64,000 nucleotides of DNA from Alternaria dauci (GCF_042100115.1 NC_091275.1:186001-250000); one strand, 5' to 3'. Positions 1 through 10,610 are shown, numbered from the stretch's first letter. Translations and numbers: made by a program. The notes: generated from the letters alone by a model not told the origin.

Positions 1-23
1 AAAAGGAGCTGCAAGGAACCGAC

Positions 24-3000
24 ATGCCATGGATCAATGAGGAAAATGCCAGCTATCTGCAAGCTCGACTCCCCTTCAACGGCACACGAAGTGGCTATTC
101 GTCGCCGAGCGCAGTCTCGGTGGTGAGCGGTATGTCAACGCCACCGACATCCTTCGGGACATCCCCACCACGTTCATCGCACTCTCCGCCGCGCTCTTCT
201 CCCGGTCTCGGACCCCCAGAGACGCTGCATATCGATGACGTCGGAAGTGAGCCAGCTTTTGGTCACCGTCTAATACCTCAGATCATGGACCAGCTCGCTA
301 GAACTCAGCCCGATCGGGTCGTTTTCTCGATCGCTAAGCCCTCAAATGCAGGCCTGGAACTTCGAGACATATCAGCACATGCCTTTGCCAAAGCAGTAGA
401 CAAGACAGCATGGTGGCTCCGTCATCAGGTCGGCGAATCGACATCGGTGCGACCGGTGGGCTACATCGGCCCTCACGACCTTCGGCATATCCTCATCACT
501 TATGCTTGCGTGAAGGTCGGCTACGCCGCACTTTATCTCTCGCCCAAAAATAGCACGGAGGGTGCTCTTGCTGTGCTAGAAGCAACAGAATGCGATATCT
601 GGGCCAAGGCAAGCGAGGTGGAAGCGGCGCCTCTTGTGAAGGTCATCCTGAAGAAGCGCCCGATGAAGTTGCTCGAGCTGCCATTACTCGAAGACCTGCT
701 GGCTGCGGAAGATGCAGAATACTACCCTTACATCAAAACTTTTGCTGCAGCTGCTACGGATCCGTTTTGTTATCTTCACACCTCGGGTTCGACAGGCGTA
801 CCAAAACCAATCCCATGGTCTCACGGATTGATCGGAACGATGGATGCTATTCGCCTGCTTCCGCCTGTAGATGGCGACGATGGACTACTGCCTTGGACAT
901 CGGACTGGAAAGAAGGAGACCGGATATACTCTTCTTTCCCCATGTGCCATGGTGCCGGAATTATCATGGACATACTTATGCCAGCGCTCTTCGGGTTGAC
1001 CTGCGTATTAGGACCAGAAAACGTCATCCCTAACATGTCGCTTTTAGAAACTCTTGCCGACCACGCCAAGATCGAAATCTGGAGCATGGTACCATCGCTT
1101 GTCGATGAGTTGGGAGAGACACCTAATGTTCTGGCCAAGTTTCAGTCTTCAAAGTTCATCTGTGCATCTGGCGGGCCAGTCAGTCCCACCAGTGCTGGCA
1201 AAGTCAACGATGTCATCAGAGTGCTGAACCTAACCGGAACGACGGAAGGTCTATTCATCGGAAATCTCGTCGTGGAAAGGGAGGACTGGTTCTGGTTCTC
1301 GTTTCATCCCTACTCCGGCTTCGAGTTCAAGGAGGTCGAGCCAGGCATCTACGAGCACTGGGTGCACCGGAACGAACATGCGTCCCTGTTCCAAGGCATC
1401 TTTTACACATTTCCGGACAAGGACTCTATCAACTTCAAGGATCTCTATAAGCGGCATCCAACGAAACCTAACCTCTGGGCTTTCACAGGTCGTAACGACG
1501 ACCTCATTGTTCTCTCCAGTGGTTACAAGATCTTGCCTTTGGAGTTCGAAGCACTCGTCGGTACTCATCCCGCGATCGATGGATGTCTTGTCGTAGGCAG
1601 CAACAAGTTGCAGGCTAGTCTTCTCATCGAGTTGAAGAATCCCTTGGCCAAGACCGACGACATGGTAGAGAGTATATGGACTAAGATTGAGGCAAGCATT
1701 ACATCATCCCGACAAACTGTACATCTGTCGCGTGACTATGTCTTCTTTGCCCAGCCAGACAGGCCGTTCATCCGGACAGACAAAGGCACAGTCAAGCGAC
1801 GCGCTACCATATTGCTTTACGAAGACTACATCGAGCGATTCTACAACGCTCGCAGCAACGAGACTTGCTTCATTGTCGATATTAGCTCCGCGTCGACAAT
1901 GCAGCGGTCAGTGCGGGAGATTCTTGCTTCTTCGCTCCCAGCAATCCGATCTGCTTCTCCAGATAATAATCTTTTTGCACTCGGTCTCGATTCTTTGGGA
2001 GTATCCGCGGCGATCAATGCTATCCGAGCAGCGATCACAGGACTGGACACACTCGCACCACGCCATCTGTACGCCAATCCCACTTTGGCTAAGTTTACTG
2101 CTGCTCTTGAGCCAATGGTCGCTCAAGCAAGGAATTCCAGTAGCATGAAGCCTACGGCCAACGACCGAGAAGCAGACATGCATCGAATGATGGCGCAGCG
2201 AAGAGCTTGGCAGTCTTTCCGACTGAATCCCTTCGATTACGTCAACCCGAACCATTACATGGGGCTTGTGTTTTACTTCCCCCTTCGAAAAGACGTTACA
2301 TTCGAAGACACATTTGCGAACATGCAAGCAGGGCTCAATCGAACGTTCCAGCTCATACCAGCATTAGGTGGCAAGATGATGAGATGCTCTCAAGACGACA
2401 TTGGGTACACCGAAGGCGATCTCTGCGTGGCTGTACCGCCATTTGGTCAACCAGCTCGCGATCGCTTAGTCTACAAGGACCTCTCTGATGTGCTTCCGGC
2501 ATTCGAGAATCTGCGAAACGACGGATTCGTGCCATCGGCCTTCAAAGACGAGCTGGTACTGCGACAAGACACTTTTCCGCAGCTGCCTGCGGATATACTG
2601 GTTGCGCAGGCCAATTTCGTCAGAGGTGGTTGCATTCTTGCTGTCGATCTTAACCACTGCTGTCTGGATGGTGTAGGTGCTATCATCGCAATCAAAGCAT
2701 GGGCCGAAAATTGCAGGTATCTGCAAGGAGACTCTTCGGCAGATTGTTCATGGTATGATGCAGAGAGCTTCAATCACAGCCTTCCTGAAATTTTGCATGA
2801 GCTAGAAGGATACGTACATCCAGCAGAAGAGGTTGATTCGGATGTCTGGGGCATGCTGCCCTTTATCCCATCAGATGATGTCGTTGCAAAGCAACCTTCA
2901 AGACAAGCAGGTCCTTCAGGCCGGCTACCAAGTTACCCGCTGCACTCAGTATGGCCACTGCCTTGTGCGGAGCGGAAGATGAATACGACGTTATTCCTTA

Positions 3001-3710
3001 TTGCACCCGAAAAAGTCGAGTTACTCAAAGCAGACGTAATGCGTGACCTTGGATCGAGCAGAGCTGTCGCATCCATCAGCGACATCATCCAAGCATTCTT
3101 TTGGCGCTCAGCCCTACGTGTGCGTTACGCCGTAGCCAAAGCCAGTGGCCAAGACTTCACTCCTGACGACTATTCTATCCTCGAGTTGCCAACAGACGGG
3201 CGCCCGTACTTCTCCTCTCTGCTCCCTACATCGTACATGGGTAGTCTACTCACCTTGAACCGGACAAGTATGCCACTAGATGAGCTCTGCGCCCCAACGA
3301 CCAGTATTGCACGCATAGCACAAGTCCTCCGCGCCTCCGCTACACGCATGACGCCAGCACTGATCCACGACGCATTCACACTACTCCAATCCCTTCCGGA
3401 TCACTCGCGCTTCTCAACCGCGAACATGGGCCTGGACCATATGCATGCCATGATCTCAAACATGATTCTCTTCCAGATGAACGAAATCAATTTTGGCAGT
3501 ACTTACTTCGGTAATGAGGGAATGCCAGAGAGTATGAGGCCGCAGCTGGAGCGGGGAAATGGCAGGTTTAGATTTCTGGTGGTCTTTCCGCTGAAGAATG
3601 ATGGGGGCGTGGAGTTGGTCATGGGGACGTTTCCGGAGGAGAGGGAGATGCTAGCGAAGGATGATGAGTTTACGAAGTATGCGGAGTTGGTTGATGTAGC
3701 AGTTTATTGA
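24..3710 (+). CDS. NRPS-like adenylation-carrier-BAHD acyltransferase fusion protein
   Basis: A single 1228-residue frame with three recognisable parts. Residues ~1-60 are a Ser/Pro-rich leader. Residues ~80-600 are an adenylate-forming domain with core A3 LHTSGSTGVPK (~250), A5 NLTGTTEG (~402), A7 FTGRNDDLIVLSSGYK (~486) and A10 RTDKGTVKR (~583). A carrier domain follows with GLDSL, where Ser657 is the phosphopantetheine site. Residues ~720-1228 are a BAHD/trichothecene-acetyltransferase-like domain with catalytic HCCLD (His878, Asp882) and a degenerate DFGWG equivalent NFGSTYFGN (1156-1164). The adenylation half resembles fungal adenylate-forming reductases, but the reductase is replaced by an acyltransferase. 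The expected role (inference) is to activate a carboxylic acid, hold it as a thioester and transfer it to an alcohol or amine. The substrate is unknown. The frame is open to the window edge, so a start upstream of the ATG cannot be excluded. A siderophore-type transporter lies downstream on the same strand. Confidence 0.88.
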   Translation: MPWINEENASYLQARLPFNGTRSGYSSPSAVSVVSGMSTPPTSFGTSPPRSSHSPPRSSPGLGPPETLHIDDVGSEPAFGHRLIPQIMDQLARTQPDRVVFSIAKPSNAGLELRDISAHAFAKAVDKTAWWLRHQVGESTSVRPVGYIGPHDLRHILITYACVKVGYAALYLSPKNSTEGALAVLEATECDIWAKASEVEAAPLVKVILKKRPMKLLELPLLEDLLAAEDAEYYPYIKTFAAAATDPFCYLHTSGSTGVPKPIPWSHGLIGTMDAIRLLPPVDGDDGLLPWTSDWKEGDRIYSSFPMCHGAGIIMDILMPALFGLTCVLGPENVIPNMSLLETLADHAKIEIWSMVPSLVDELGETPNVLAKFQSSKFICASGGPVSPTSAGKVNDVIRVLNLTGTTEGLFIGNLVVEREDWFWFSFHPYSGFEFKEVEPGIYEHWVHRNEHASLFQGIFYTFPDKDSINFKDLYKRHPTKPNLWAFTGRNDDLIVLSSGYKILPLEFEALVGTHPAIDGCLVVGSNKLQASLLIELKNPLAKTDDMVESIWTKIEASITSSRQTVHLSRDYVFFAQPDRPFIRTDKGTVKRRATILLYEDYIERFYNARSNETCFIVDISSASTMQRSVREILASSLPAIRSASPDNNLFALGLDSLGVSAAINAIRAAITGLDTLAPRHLYANPTLAKFTAALEPMVAQARNSSSMKPTANDREADMHRMMAQRRAWQSFRLNPFDYVNPNHYMGLVFYFPLRKDVTFEDTFANMQAGLNRTFQLIPALGGKMMRCSQDDIGYTEGDLCVAVPPFGQPARDRLVYKDLSDVLPAFENLRNDGFVPSAFKDELVLRQDTFPQLPADILVAQANFVRGGCILAVDLNHCCLDGVGAIIAIKAWAENCRYLQGDSSADCSWYDAESFNHSLPEILHELEGYVHPAEEVDSDVWGMLPFIPSDDVVAKQPSRQAGPSGRLPSYPLHSVWPLPCAERKMNTTLFLIAPEKVELLKADVMRDLGSSRAVASISDIIQAFFWRSALRVRYAVAKASGQDFTPDDYSILELPTDGRPYFSSLLPTSYMGSLLTLNRTSMPLDELCAPTTSIARIAQVLRASATRMTPALIHDAFTLLQSLPDHSRFSTANMGLDHMHAMISNMILFQMNEINFGSTYFGNEGMPESMRPQLERGNGRFRFLVVFPLKNDGGVELVMGTFPEEREMLAKDDEFTKYAELVDVAVY

Positions 3711-4333
3711 GGGTGTATGGCGAAGGTCCCTGGAGAGGGCGTTAGCCGGAGTTCGATAGGATTGAAGGCGTATTTCCGTATCCTTCTCTTCGATGCTTTG
3801 ATCGCATGCAGTCGTGCGACCACTTGATCGACGCGATATCAAAGCGGCAGCGGAGAGGAACCCCCAAAGCGATAACACCAAGGGACACATCCGTTAGTCA
3901 TGCAACGCGCACTACGAGTCGTCAAGCATGTGCTCGTTAGTCCTGCATCTTGTCACCCCATACTTGTGCACTAGCAAGGTGCAGGGTTTCGCGCCATAAT
4001 TCTCGCAAAAGTGCTCTCTGACCCGAGACCAAGCTTGTAACTTCTTAGGCCCTCGATTGCACTCGTTAAACTTCCGACAAGGCTTAGCGCAGCTGTTCGT
4101 GGCTTTCCTGCTTTGCTAACTGTACGAGAAGCTTACTTGCCTAGCAGGAACTAATGTCGCTCCGGCCCTTCAATCTTCAGCCGCTACTTATGCTATTGCC
4201 TAAAGATCTCTTCTCTTCTCGGAGTGTATACGATCCCCCGTTATGATGCGCTGTAAGTGATATAACGCAAAGAGATAGCGCACACTACTATTCTTATAAC
4301 CCTTTCGGCTCTTTTTCGTCACTATCTCCTGCC
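3711..4333. other. Intergenic spacer before transporter gene
   Basis: This 623-nt spacer separates two same-strand genes and presumably holds the terminator of the synthetase and the promoter of the transporter. I see no protein-like frame. Scattered GATA cores occur (for example near 3835 and 4258), but none fits the longer ATCWGATAA site bound by fungal iron-regulatory GATA factors, so iron control is not shown. Confidence 0.4.
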
Positions 4334-6115
4334 ATGCGGCCCTCCTGCTCATCCATCGAAGAGCCTTTACTTCCATCAACTCCTTCTTCACCCGTCGATG
4401 CAGGGGACCTCAGTCAAAGCACTAAAATATTCCCCACTCATTTTTCAACCACCTTGTTGACGGACCGTACGCGTCCGGCAGACGAATCGCGACCCGGCAT
4501 CCAGGCGATAGAAGCGACAACACAAGCATGGTCAAATGCTTCCCTCACAGCCGCCTATATCATAGTTTGGCTCATCTACTTCGTCGAAACTCTACTCGCC
4601 AGCATCACGCTAGCCCTGGTTCCATACGTCACATCGGCATTTTCCATGCACGCTTTCACACCCACTGTAAGCATTTTTAGCAACGTGCTCGGCGGTGTTA
4701 TCAATCTCTCCATCGCAAAGATCATCGACATTTTTGGGCGACCTCACGGCTTGCTATTCTGCCTTGTCCTTGGAACAAGTGGGATGGTTATGATGACGGT
4801 GTGTCAGAGCGTGGGGACGTATGCTACGGCTATGATCTTGCATACCGTGGGGAGCAACGGCGTACAGTATATCATGTCTGTCTTTGTTGCCGACACGACG
4901 AAGTTGGAGAATAGAGCGCTTATGCAGGCGCTCATGAATTCGACAAGTTTGATCACTGGTTGGATAGCCGGACCTTTAGCTCAAATGTGTCTTCGTGGGA
5001 TGGGATGGCGGTGGGCATTTGGTACGTTCAGTGCGCTTGTGCCTCTCGCTACGCTGCCGCTACTAGGTCTGCTTGCCGCGAACTATCGGAAGGCGAAGAG
5101 ACTGGGACTTATCCCCGGGAAGGTAGAGAGTAGTAGGAGGAATGCTATACAGTCAGTGACTTACTACAGCCGGGAGTTTGATGCTGTTGGCTTAGTGCTC
5201 GCCTCTACAGGTATCGCGCTTCTTCTCCTTCCGTTCAACCTGTACACCCTTACGGAAAAAGGTTGGTCTTCGCCGCTTGTAGTTGGCACGTGTTTCCTCA
5301 GCGTTGTGGTCCTATCAGCACTCATTGTTTGGGAGAAGTCTTTCGCACCCATCCGACTCCTTCCATACAGGCTACTCTTGGACCGGACCGTCTTCGGCGC
5401 ATGCTTACTATGCGCTTGTCTCTTCGGGAGCTATGCTGTGTGGAACAGCTACTTTGGCTCTTATCTGCAAGTGGTTCAGGGCCTCGGCGTGGAGGAAGCG
5501 AGCTACATCGCGCAGCTGTACACGGTTGTGAGTGTACTAGTCGCCGTCTTGACCGGATACATGATTCATCGAACCGGCCACTTCAAAACCATTTCACTCG
5601 TCGTCGGTGTCCCACTCAGTGTGGTGGGCCAGGTACTTATGGTACACTCTCGCACTCCTGGTAGTATCGGCTATGTTGTTATATGCGTCCTGCTCATCTC
5701 GATATCGCAAGGCGTACTCGTTGTCACGGACGAGATTGCTGTTCTCGCTGCTGGCTCACACGAACATGTCGCCGCGATGCTCGCTCTCGTTAGTGTATTC
5801 GGAAACATAGGTGGTGCTATTGGTTTGACCATTGCAGCATCAATATGGTCGGACGTCGTGCCGGATCGGCTCGGGCAGTACCTACCTGCTGAAGACCTAC
5901 CGAACCTAAGGAAGATCTTCGGCGACATAAAGAGCCAGCTATCCTATCCTGTAGGATCTGCAACACGACTTGCTATCCAGCATGCCTATGATGATGCGAT
6001 GATTCGACTTCTGGCAGCAAGTACTGCTGTGTGGGTTATTGGGGCTATCGGACCGTTGATGTGGAGGAACATCAATATCAAAGAGATTCAGCGGAACAAA
6101 GGCCATTTATGGTAG
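4334..6115 (+). CDS. MFS transporter of the siderophore-iron (SIT/ARN-like) family
   Basis: A 593-residue protein with a ~70-residue hydrophilic N-terminus followed by about 14 hydrophobic segments, the normal size and topology of fungal siderophore-iron transporters in the major facilitator superfamily. Family-like stretches include KIIDIFGRPHG after the second or third helix, ADTTKLENRALMQAL and TGWIAGPLAQ in the central N-half, GWRWAFGTF before the long loop, and GGAIGLTIAASIWSDVVPDR with a following extracellular loop near the C-terminus. It probably sits in the plasma membrane and takes up ferric hydroxamates by proton symport; the ligand cannot be read from sequence. No intron is needed. 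It starts 623 nt after the NRPS-like gene on the same strand, so the two could form a small metabolite locus, but no other biosynthetic gene is visible. A drug or general MFS role is the main alternative. Confidence 0.82.
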   Translation: MRPSCSSIEEPLLPSTPSSPVDAGDLSQSTKIFPTHFSTTLLTDRTRPADESRPGIQAIEATTQAWSNASLTAAYIIVWLIYFVETLLASITLALVPYVTSAFSMHAFTPTVSIFSNVLGGVINLSIAKIIDIFGRPHGLLFCLVLGTSGMVMMTVCQSVGTYATAMILHTVGSNGVQYIMSVFVADTTKLENRALMQALMNSTSLITGWIAGPLAQMCLRGMGWRWAFGTFSALVPLATLPLLGLLAANYRKAKRLGLIPGKVESSRRNAIQSVTYYSREFDAVGLVLASTGIALLLLPFNLYTLTEKGWSSPLVVGTCFLSVVVLSALIVWEKSFAPIRLLPYRLLLDRTVFGACLLCACLFGSYAVWNSYFGSYLQVVQGLGVEEASYIAQLYTVVSVLVAVLTGYMIHRTGHFKTISLVVGVPLSVVGQVLMVHSRTPGSIGYVVICVLLISISQGVLVVTDEIAVLAAGSHEHVAAMLALVSVFGNIGGAIGLTIAASIWSDVVPDRLGQYLPAEDLPNLRKIFGDIKSQLSYPVGSATRLAIQHAYDDAMIRLLAASTAVWVIGAIGPLMWRNINIKEIQRNKGHLW

Positions 6116-6356
6116 ACGCTGAAGTGCACCAGCAAGATGAAACAGAACATGTGTGTCGACAGAAGATCTGGAAATGTATTACTAGCAATGATCCACGCCC
6201 CCGCGACCAGACTTAGCGCATCGCTATGAATCACCTTATTTCAAGCATTCTGTTACTGATATGAGCTGACCATAATTTGAATCGTCTGAGAAGCGACCGA
6301 TCAAATACCAAACGCGTCTGGTGAGCTACCCTATAGCCACCCAAGCGTTGCCTAGA

Positions 6357-8043
6357 TCACTTCTTGTCTCCAATCGTACCAGCAGGATCTTCCGGACCTG
6401 AGATCTCGCAGTCCGCGAACCGCAACAGCGAAGAAGAATTCCCTTTGTGAAACAAGACCTTGTGGCAAATGGGACAATCATCAGGGATTTTGCGCGAGTC
6501 CTTCCACCACAGCGAGGTAGGAACAGGTACCGACGAGGGCACGGTCGAGTCTTCAGTGCAACAGGCCTCACACATCTTTCGGGTGATAATCGGGAACAGA
6601 CTTCTGAGAAGAACGTCGTTCTGGGTGTTGCTTTCCTCGTCCCCCGCGTCGCTATCGTCGTCTTCTAGTCCCTGCAGGATATGGGCGACGTATCGATCCA
6701 AAGACTCGATTCTGAAGGATGACTGTTTCGAATTCTTCTTGTGTACCCTGATGCGAGCGTTGACGAAGTACTGCTGCAATGTTGTCTCTGTTTCTTCCGG
6801 CTCTTCCGTTGCGGCGCGTTGTTTCAGATACTCCGAATAGATCCGGCTCAGCTCGATACCTAGCGAACGATTCATTTGTCGCTTGTTGCGCTCTTGCATT
6901 GCGCGCTCAGCCTTGAGCAACTCGCGCAGCCTTTCCTCACGGCTCTTGTGTACGTCTGAGAAGACGTCATGTTCCTTCGGCGAGATCTCTGTGTTGGGGG
7001 TCGTGGACACATTGGGATCTGCAACCGGAAGGGTCTGGCCGGTGAACTCCCCTATGCCTTGGAATAGCGCATAAGCATCCATGGATGATTCAAGCCGTCG
7101 GTCATCCAACCGTCTGCGATCCAGTATAATCCCGTTTTCTAGAAGTATAATGTCGTGAATTCGCGGAGCTTCATCTACTCGTCGACGTAGCTCCTGGATG
7201 ACAGAGCCCCAGTGCGGACCTACAAGGCTGTTAGCACAGAGGCGAAGCCGAGGACGACACGCAAGATTTTGACTTGAAGCTTTCTCTCTTTTTCTGTGGT
7301 GGTAGACTGCCAGAGCTTATCGGTTGATTTTCCTGCCCAGAGAAAGGCAGGCAAGGAAGTGAGAGTACATACTGTGAGAGAGTTAGCCAATGATCCCGCG
7401 TGCAATCTTGACGATCATCTTACCCAAATCGTTCTGTCGTTGATTCTGGTCTAACATTGGCCATCTGGGTAAAGGCGGAAGCATATTCATCTTGCTCTCG
7501 GTCCTTTGACTTCTGCCAATAAGCGTGCAATCGCTGACCCAACTGGCGGCCTCTAGATCCTGGACCGAAAGCGAGAGGTTCAAGAGTGACAGTTGAAGTC
7601 GTAGGAAGGCCAAAAGTATCGCGCAAGCACTTATCGCCGAAGACATGCCTGCACTTGAGACGGACGGGCTGCTCTGAGTTGTCGTAACCAGGGTCTGCTT
7701 CCTCGCCGTAGGGTTTCCAGCAGGTGGGACACTTCTTGCTGTCTTCGCCGACACTATCGATGGATATTGACGCTAAGGAGTCCAAGAAGGCTTGCTGGTC
7801 TGCGAAAGTGTCTGCATCGGGTCGAGGCGGTACGTAATGCGCCTTCTGGGGGCTGTTGCTCGATCCACCGCCTGGCGTGACCCAGATGTCGAGCCCACTC
7901 TCAGCGGCGAGGGTGCAAGTAGGGCAGGGACATGGCGGTTTTGAAGCTGGACTGGAGTCCGCCGGCGTCTCTGGCATGGTGGGCTTTGGGGGTTCATCTG
8001 TCGAGGATGGAACAGGATGCATGGTTGGGGGTGGCGTAGCCAT
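6357..8043 (-). CDS. Probable two-exon RING-like zinc-binding protein
   Basis: Exon 1 (8043 down to 7424) starts at an ATG and encodes ~206 residues. It has an N-terminal CPCPTC, then CPTC (Cys105, Cys108) and CRHVFGDKC (Cys131, His133, Cys139), the first half of a RING finger; the usual last CPxC pair is absent. The frame then meets a perfect donor, GTAAGA at 7423. Acceptance at CTAACAG (7228) removes 196 nt and keeps frame with exon 2 (7227 to 6357). Exon 2 has a charged, helix-prone middle and a second metal-binding cluster, CEACC (~426) and CPICH (~458). The joined product is ~496 residues. A good 52-nt intron (branch CTAAC, acceptor CACAG near 7372) also fits but soon gives a stop, so two separate genes are possible. 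The role may be E3-ligase-like; this is not certain. It is convergent with the transporter gene and divergent from the next RING gene. Confidence 0.6.
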
Positions 8044-8866
8044 GACAAGCGGCTGTGGGACGATGGAGCAAACAGTCGGTTGAAATGCACCGGCGTATGG
8101 GGTCGTTCGTCAAGGAACTGTTACCACGAGTTTTCAATGGTGTCGAGGTAATTGGAGATTGGTAGGCGATGACGCACAGTACGATTCCGTGCAGCCCGGT
8201 CAGTCCGCGAAGTGACCATACACCGCCCAGACCAAGTTGGGCTAGCTCGTGAACTGAGAACCACGATCGTCTCGGAATGAAATACGATAAGTGATAGAAA
8301 GGGACGAATGCGATGGCCTGCGTGAATGATGAGGCTGGGTGAAGGCTGAGCGATGTCGCACAATGTATACACGCAGGTGCGGCTGTGCCAAGTCTCGCTA
8401 CCTAGCTATCCGTATGTTGGTTGACAGTGATTGGATCCCAGACCCTACGCTGTCGTATCGTGACGCTTGCTATAAGCTCGCTAGCATTGGATTCGTCAAT
8501 TTGTTTATCAGGGTCCTATGCAGTGTGCACAGCCTCTCAACATGGGATGCGCTTCAGCGAGTCACGTGATACCCACTTTCACGTCTGCCAGTACTGCTGC
8601 GCTGATTGTTTTGTTACCCACGAACACATTCTCGTCTTGTTTCTATAAAGGATTCTCTAAGCCTCTCATTTTGATGTGACATTGAGCATTGTTTTGGATG
8701 TATCGGGCATACCAGAGTAAATCATTGTGCAGATGTTCATTGTATCGCACTTCACGTATATCTATCCAATTCATCTCCCCCCACCCCTCTCCCACGTTCC
8801 ACGAAGACTTAATTTTCTTTGATATCCACACCAAAACTCAAGTCCTGGAAGCTAAACACAGACCCC
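8044..8866. promoter_or_regulatory. Shared divergent promoter region of two RING genes
   Basis: An 823-nt spacer lies between the starts of the minus-strand RING-like gene and the plus-strand RING-HC gene, so it should contain both promoters. Short frames here show no family features. A pyrimidine-rich stretch around 8770-8800 lies just upstream of the plus-strand start, as is common in fungal promoters. Confidence 0.4.
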
Positions 8867-9595
8867 ATGCAACAACATCGCCAACCTCCAAGGCCAGCGG
8901 CGAACGCTACGTCTTTTCTAGACCGATTCTGTTCCATCGTATCCGTCTCATCAATCCCACACGACAGCCAGGCCTGTCCCATATGCTCGACTCAATACCG
9001 CGACCCCACAGCTGAAGATGGGCCAGACTCTCGGGGCCTTGCTATACAAGTTCACTTTGGCGACTGCCACCATATCTTCTGCACTCTTTGCCTAAGAGAG
9101 CTGGTCCTTGGTCAAGAGGCATGGAGCAACAAGTGCCCACTATGTCGAGCGCGCTGGTTTCGGTCTATCGAAGACAATGAACGCGAGAACATGGCGGGTA
9201 TATCCCTTGAAATTCCGTCGCATGTAGAGAGACAAGGCGGTAGGCGTAGAGACGAGCCCAGAGCACGGGAACCAGTTAGACGACAACCGACAATCATGAT
9301 AACGACAGGAGCTAGACATACTCAGGTAGCTCGAGCATCCCAAGCAGTCGGGCAACAAAACGCAACCAGACAACAACAAGAATGGGCAAACCGACTTGCT
9401 GGACCATCCGAGGATATGCTTGCTATCCTTGACCGCGCTTTGGATGAGGATACACTCGATGATGATAGCGAGTCGGTAAGCAGCGGAGGAACCGACGAGG
9501 CGAGCGACTGGGAGAGCGACTGGGAAACCGACGAGGAGAGCGACGAAGAAATTGACGAGGAAATTGACGAAGAATCCGAATGGGAAAGCGACTAG
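8867..9595 (+). CDS. RING-HC finger protein with acidic C-terminal tail
   Basis: The first ATG in frame is at 8867 and gives 242 residues; the frame is open slightly further upstream without an ATG. Residues ~37-93 form a complete C3HC4 RING: Cys37/Cys40, Cys67-x-His69, Cys72/Cys75 and Cys90/Cys93 (CPIC, CHHIFCTLC, CPLC). The family usually acts as a ubiquitin E3 ligase. The middle is Arg/Gln-rich, and residues ~195-242 are a strongly acidic Asp/Glu/Ser/Trp repeat encoded by a short DNA minisatellite (about 9505-9600). The TAG stop lies inside this repeat, and the same frame stays open for about 40 more codons, so the C-terminus may be recently shortened. The neighbour upstream, on the other strand, is also a RING-like gene. 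Confidence 0.72.
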   Translation: MQQHRQPPRPAANATSFLDRFCSIVSVSSIPHDSQACPICSTQYRDPTAEDGPDSRGLAIQVHFGDCHHIFCTLCLRELVLGQEAWSNKCPLCRARWFRSIEDNERENMAGISLEIPSHVERQGGRRRDEPRAREPVRRQPTIMITTGARHTQVARASQAVGQQNATRQQQEWANRLAGPSEDMLAILDRALDEDTLDDDSESVSSGGTDEASDWESDWETDEESDEEIDEEIDEESEWESD

Positions 9596-10141
9596 GAAAG
9601 CGATGCAGAAACACATCAACACCGCAACGAAGGCAGATCTATCCCGCCCCAAAGAGCACGAGCTCCCTATCGTGTACCTTTCGAGGTTCAAGCGGTAACT
9701 TCATCATCACTCCGTCAGTGAATCTTTGGAGCCACAGCCAGAGGTCGAGAGGCGGGGTAGCCAAAGGCACAGTCATCAAGCCGATTCATCTCACACTTCA
9801 AGACGCACAAGGGCTCTGCGATCCGAGAGACCTGCCAGGAATGCCAGACCGACAAGGCGTACGGCAGAAGCGAGGACTATCCACGTTTACGGGGCTCGCA
9901 ACCGACGCAATATGATGCTGTACAGCGAAATAGTAACTAGACAACGCAATAAACGGTGGAACACAGAGAGAGTGTGCATCACAAGGATCGTCTCGCCCAT
10001 TATCTGGTGCTCGAGCGATTCCTGGGTATGGTTGGGATAGCCGGGGGCATATATAGACAACGAATGTTGCAGAACCTTGATCGTCAGTTTGACTCGCTGT
10101 CCGTTTTCTCCCATGTCAATACTAGCGACCAGTCCTCATGA
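9596..10141 (+). pseudogene. Possible eroded 3' extension of the RING-HC gene
   Basis: After the TAG at 9593-9595 the same frame continues without a stop to about 9717. A GTAACT...CAG segment just before that stop could be an intron whose removal joins, in phase, a second frame (about 9740-10035). A third frame (about 9956-10141) encodes an amphipathic stretch, DRLAHYLVLERFLG, followed by more helix-like sequence. Together these look like coding sequence broken by a nonsense codon and a frameshift. No protein family was recognised, so ordinary 3'-flanking DNA is the alternative. Confidence 0.3.
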
Positions 10142-10610
10142 GCGTGAACCACACTAGTGAATGCGATATTCTAAGACTTGTTTGCCTCGGAGAACATGTC
10201 ACCTGCGCACAGAAAGTATTGTCAAATGTGGTTCAATGGTGAAGTGGTGTTGATAAGACCTTCGGTTACTTCACGGAAGATTATTGACAGAATACCAATG
10301 TAGACTTGTATGACGCGGACCATTGGGTGTTTACTTGAGCCGCGTCGTGAGACGAAAGTACATCGGTCGATAGCTCAGGTATCAGGTGAAGCGTGGTCGC
10401 CGTGGAGAGGACTGGAGAAGATCGATGAAGAGCACCGATGAGACGAGGCGGAGGAGATGCGTTCGGTTTGTACGTCGTAGGCCGTGATGAATAGGCACCT
10501 CTACATTGTAATTGTTTAGCAAGATAGATAGTACCCAGAGCGGCTATCACCACGACGCAATGCAAGAGAAGCTCGGCGCACCTTTGCCAAAACACATCTC
10601 GCATCCACAC
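10142..10610. other. Intergenic or optional second exon of the next minus-strand gene
   Basis: On the minus strand, the frame of the neighbouring gene (stop at 10611-10613) remains open from 10610 down to 10281. A candidate 114-nt intron (10501-10614; GTGAGT donor, GCTAAAC branch, TAG acceptor) would remove the stop and append a ~73-residue tail in frame. Without splicing this is a 3' flank. Nothing else is visible. Confidence 0.35.
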
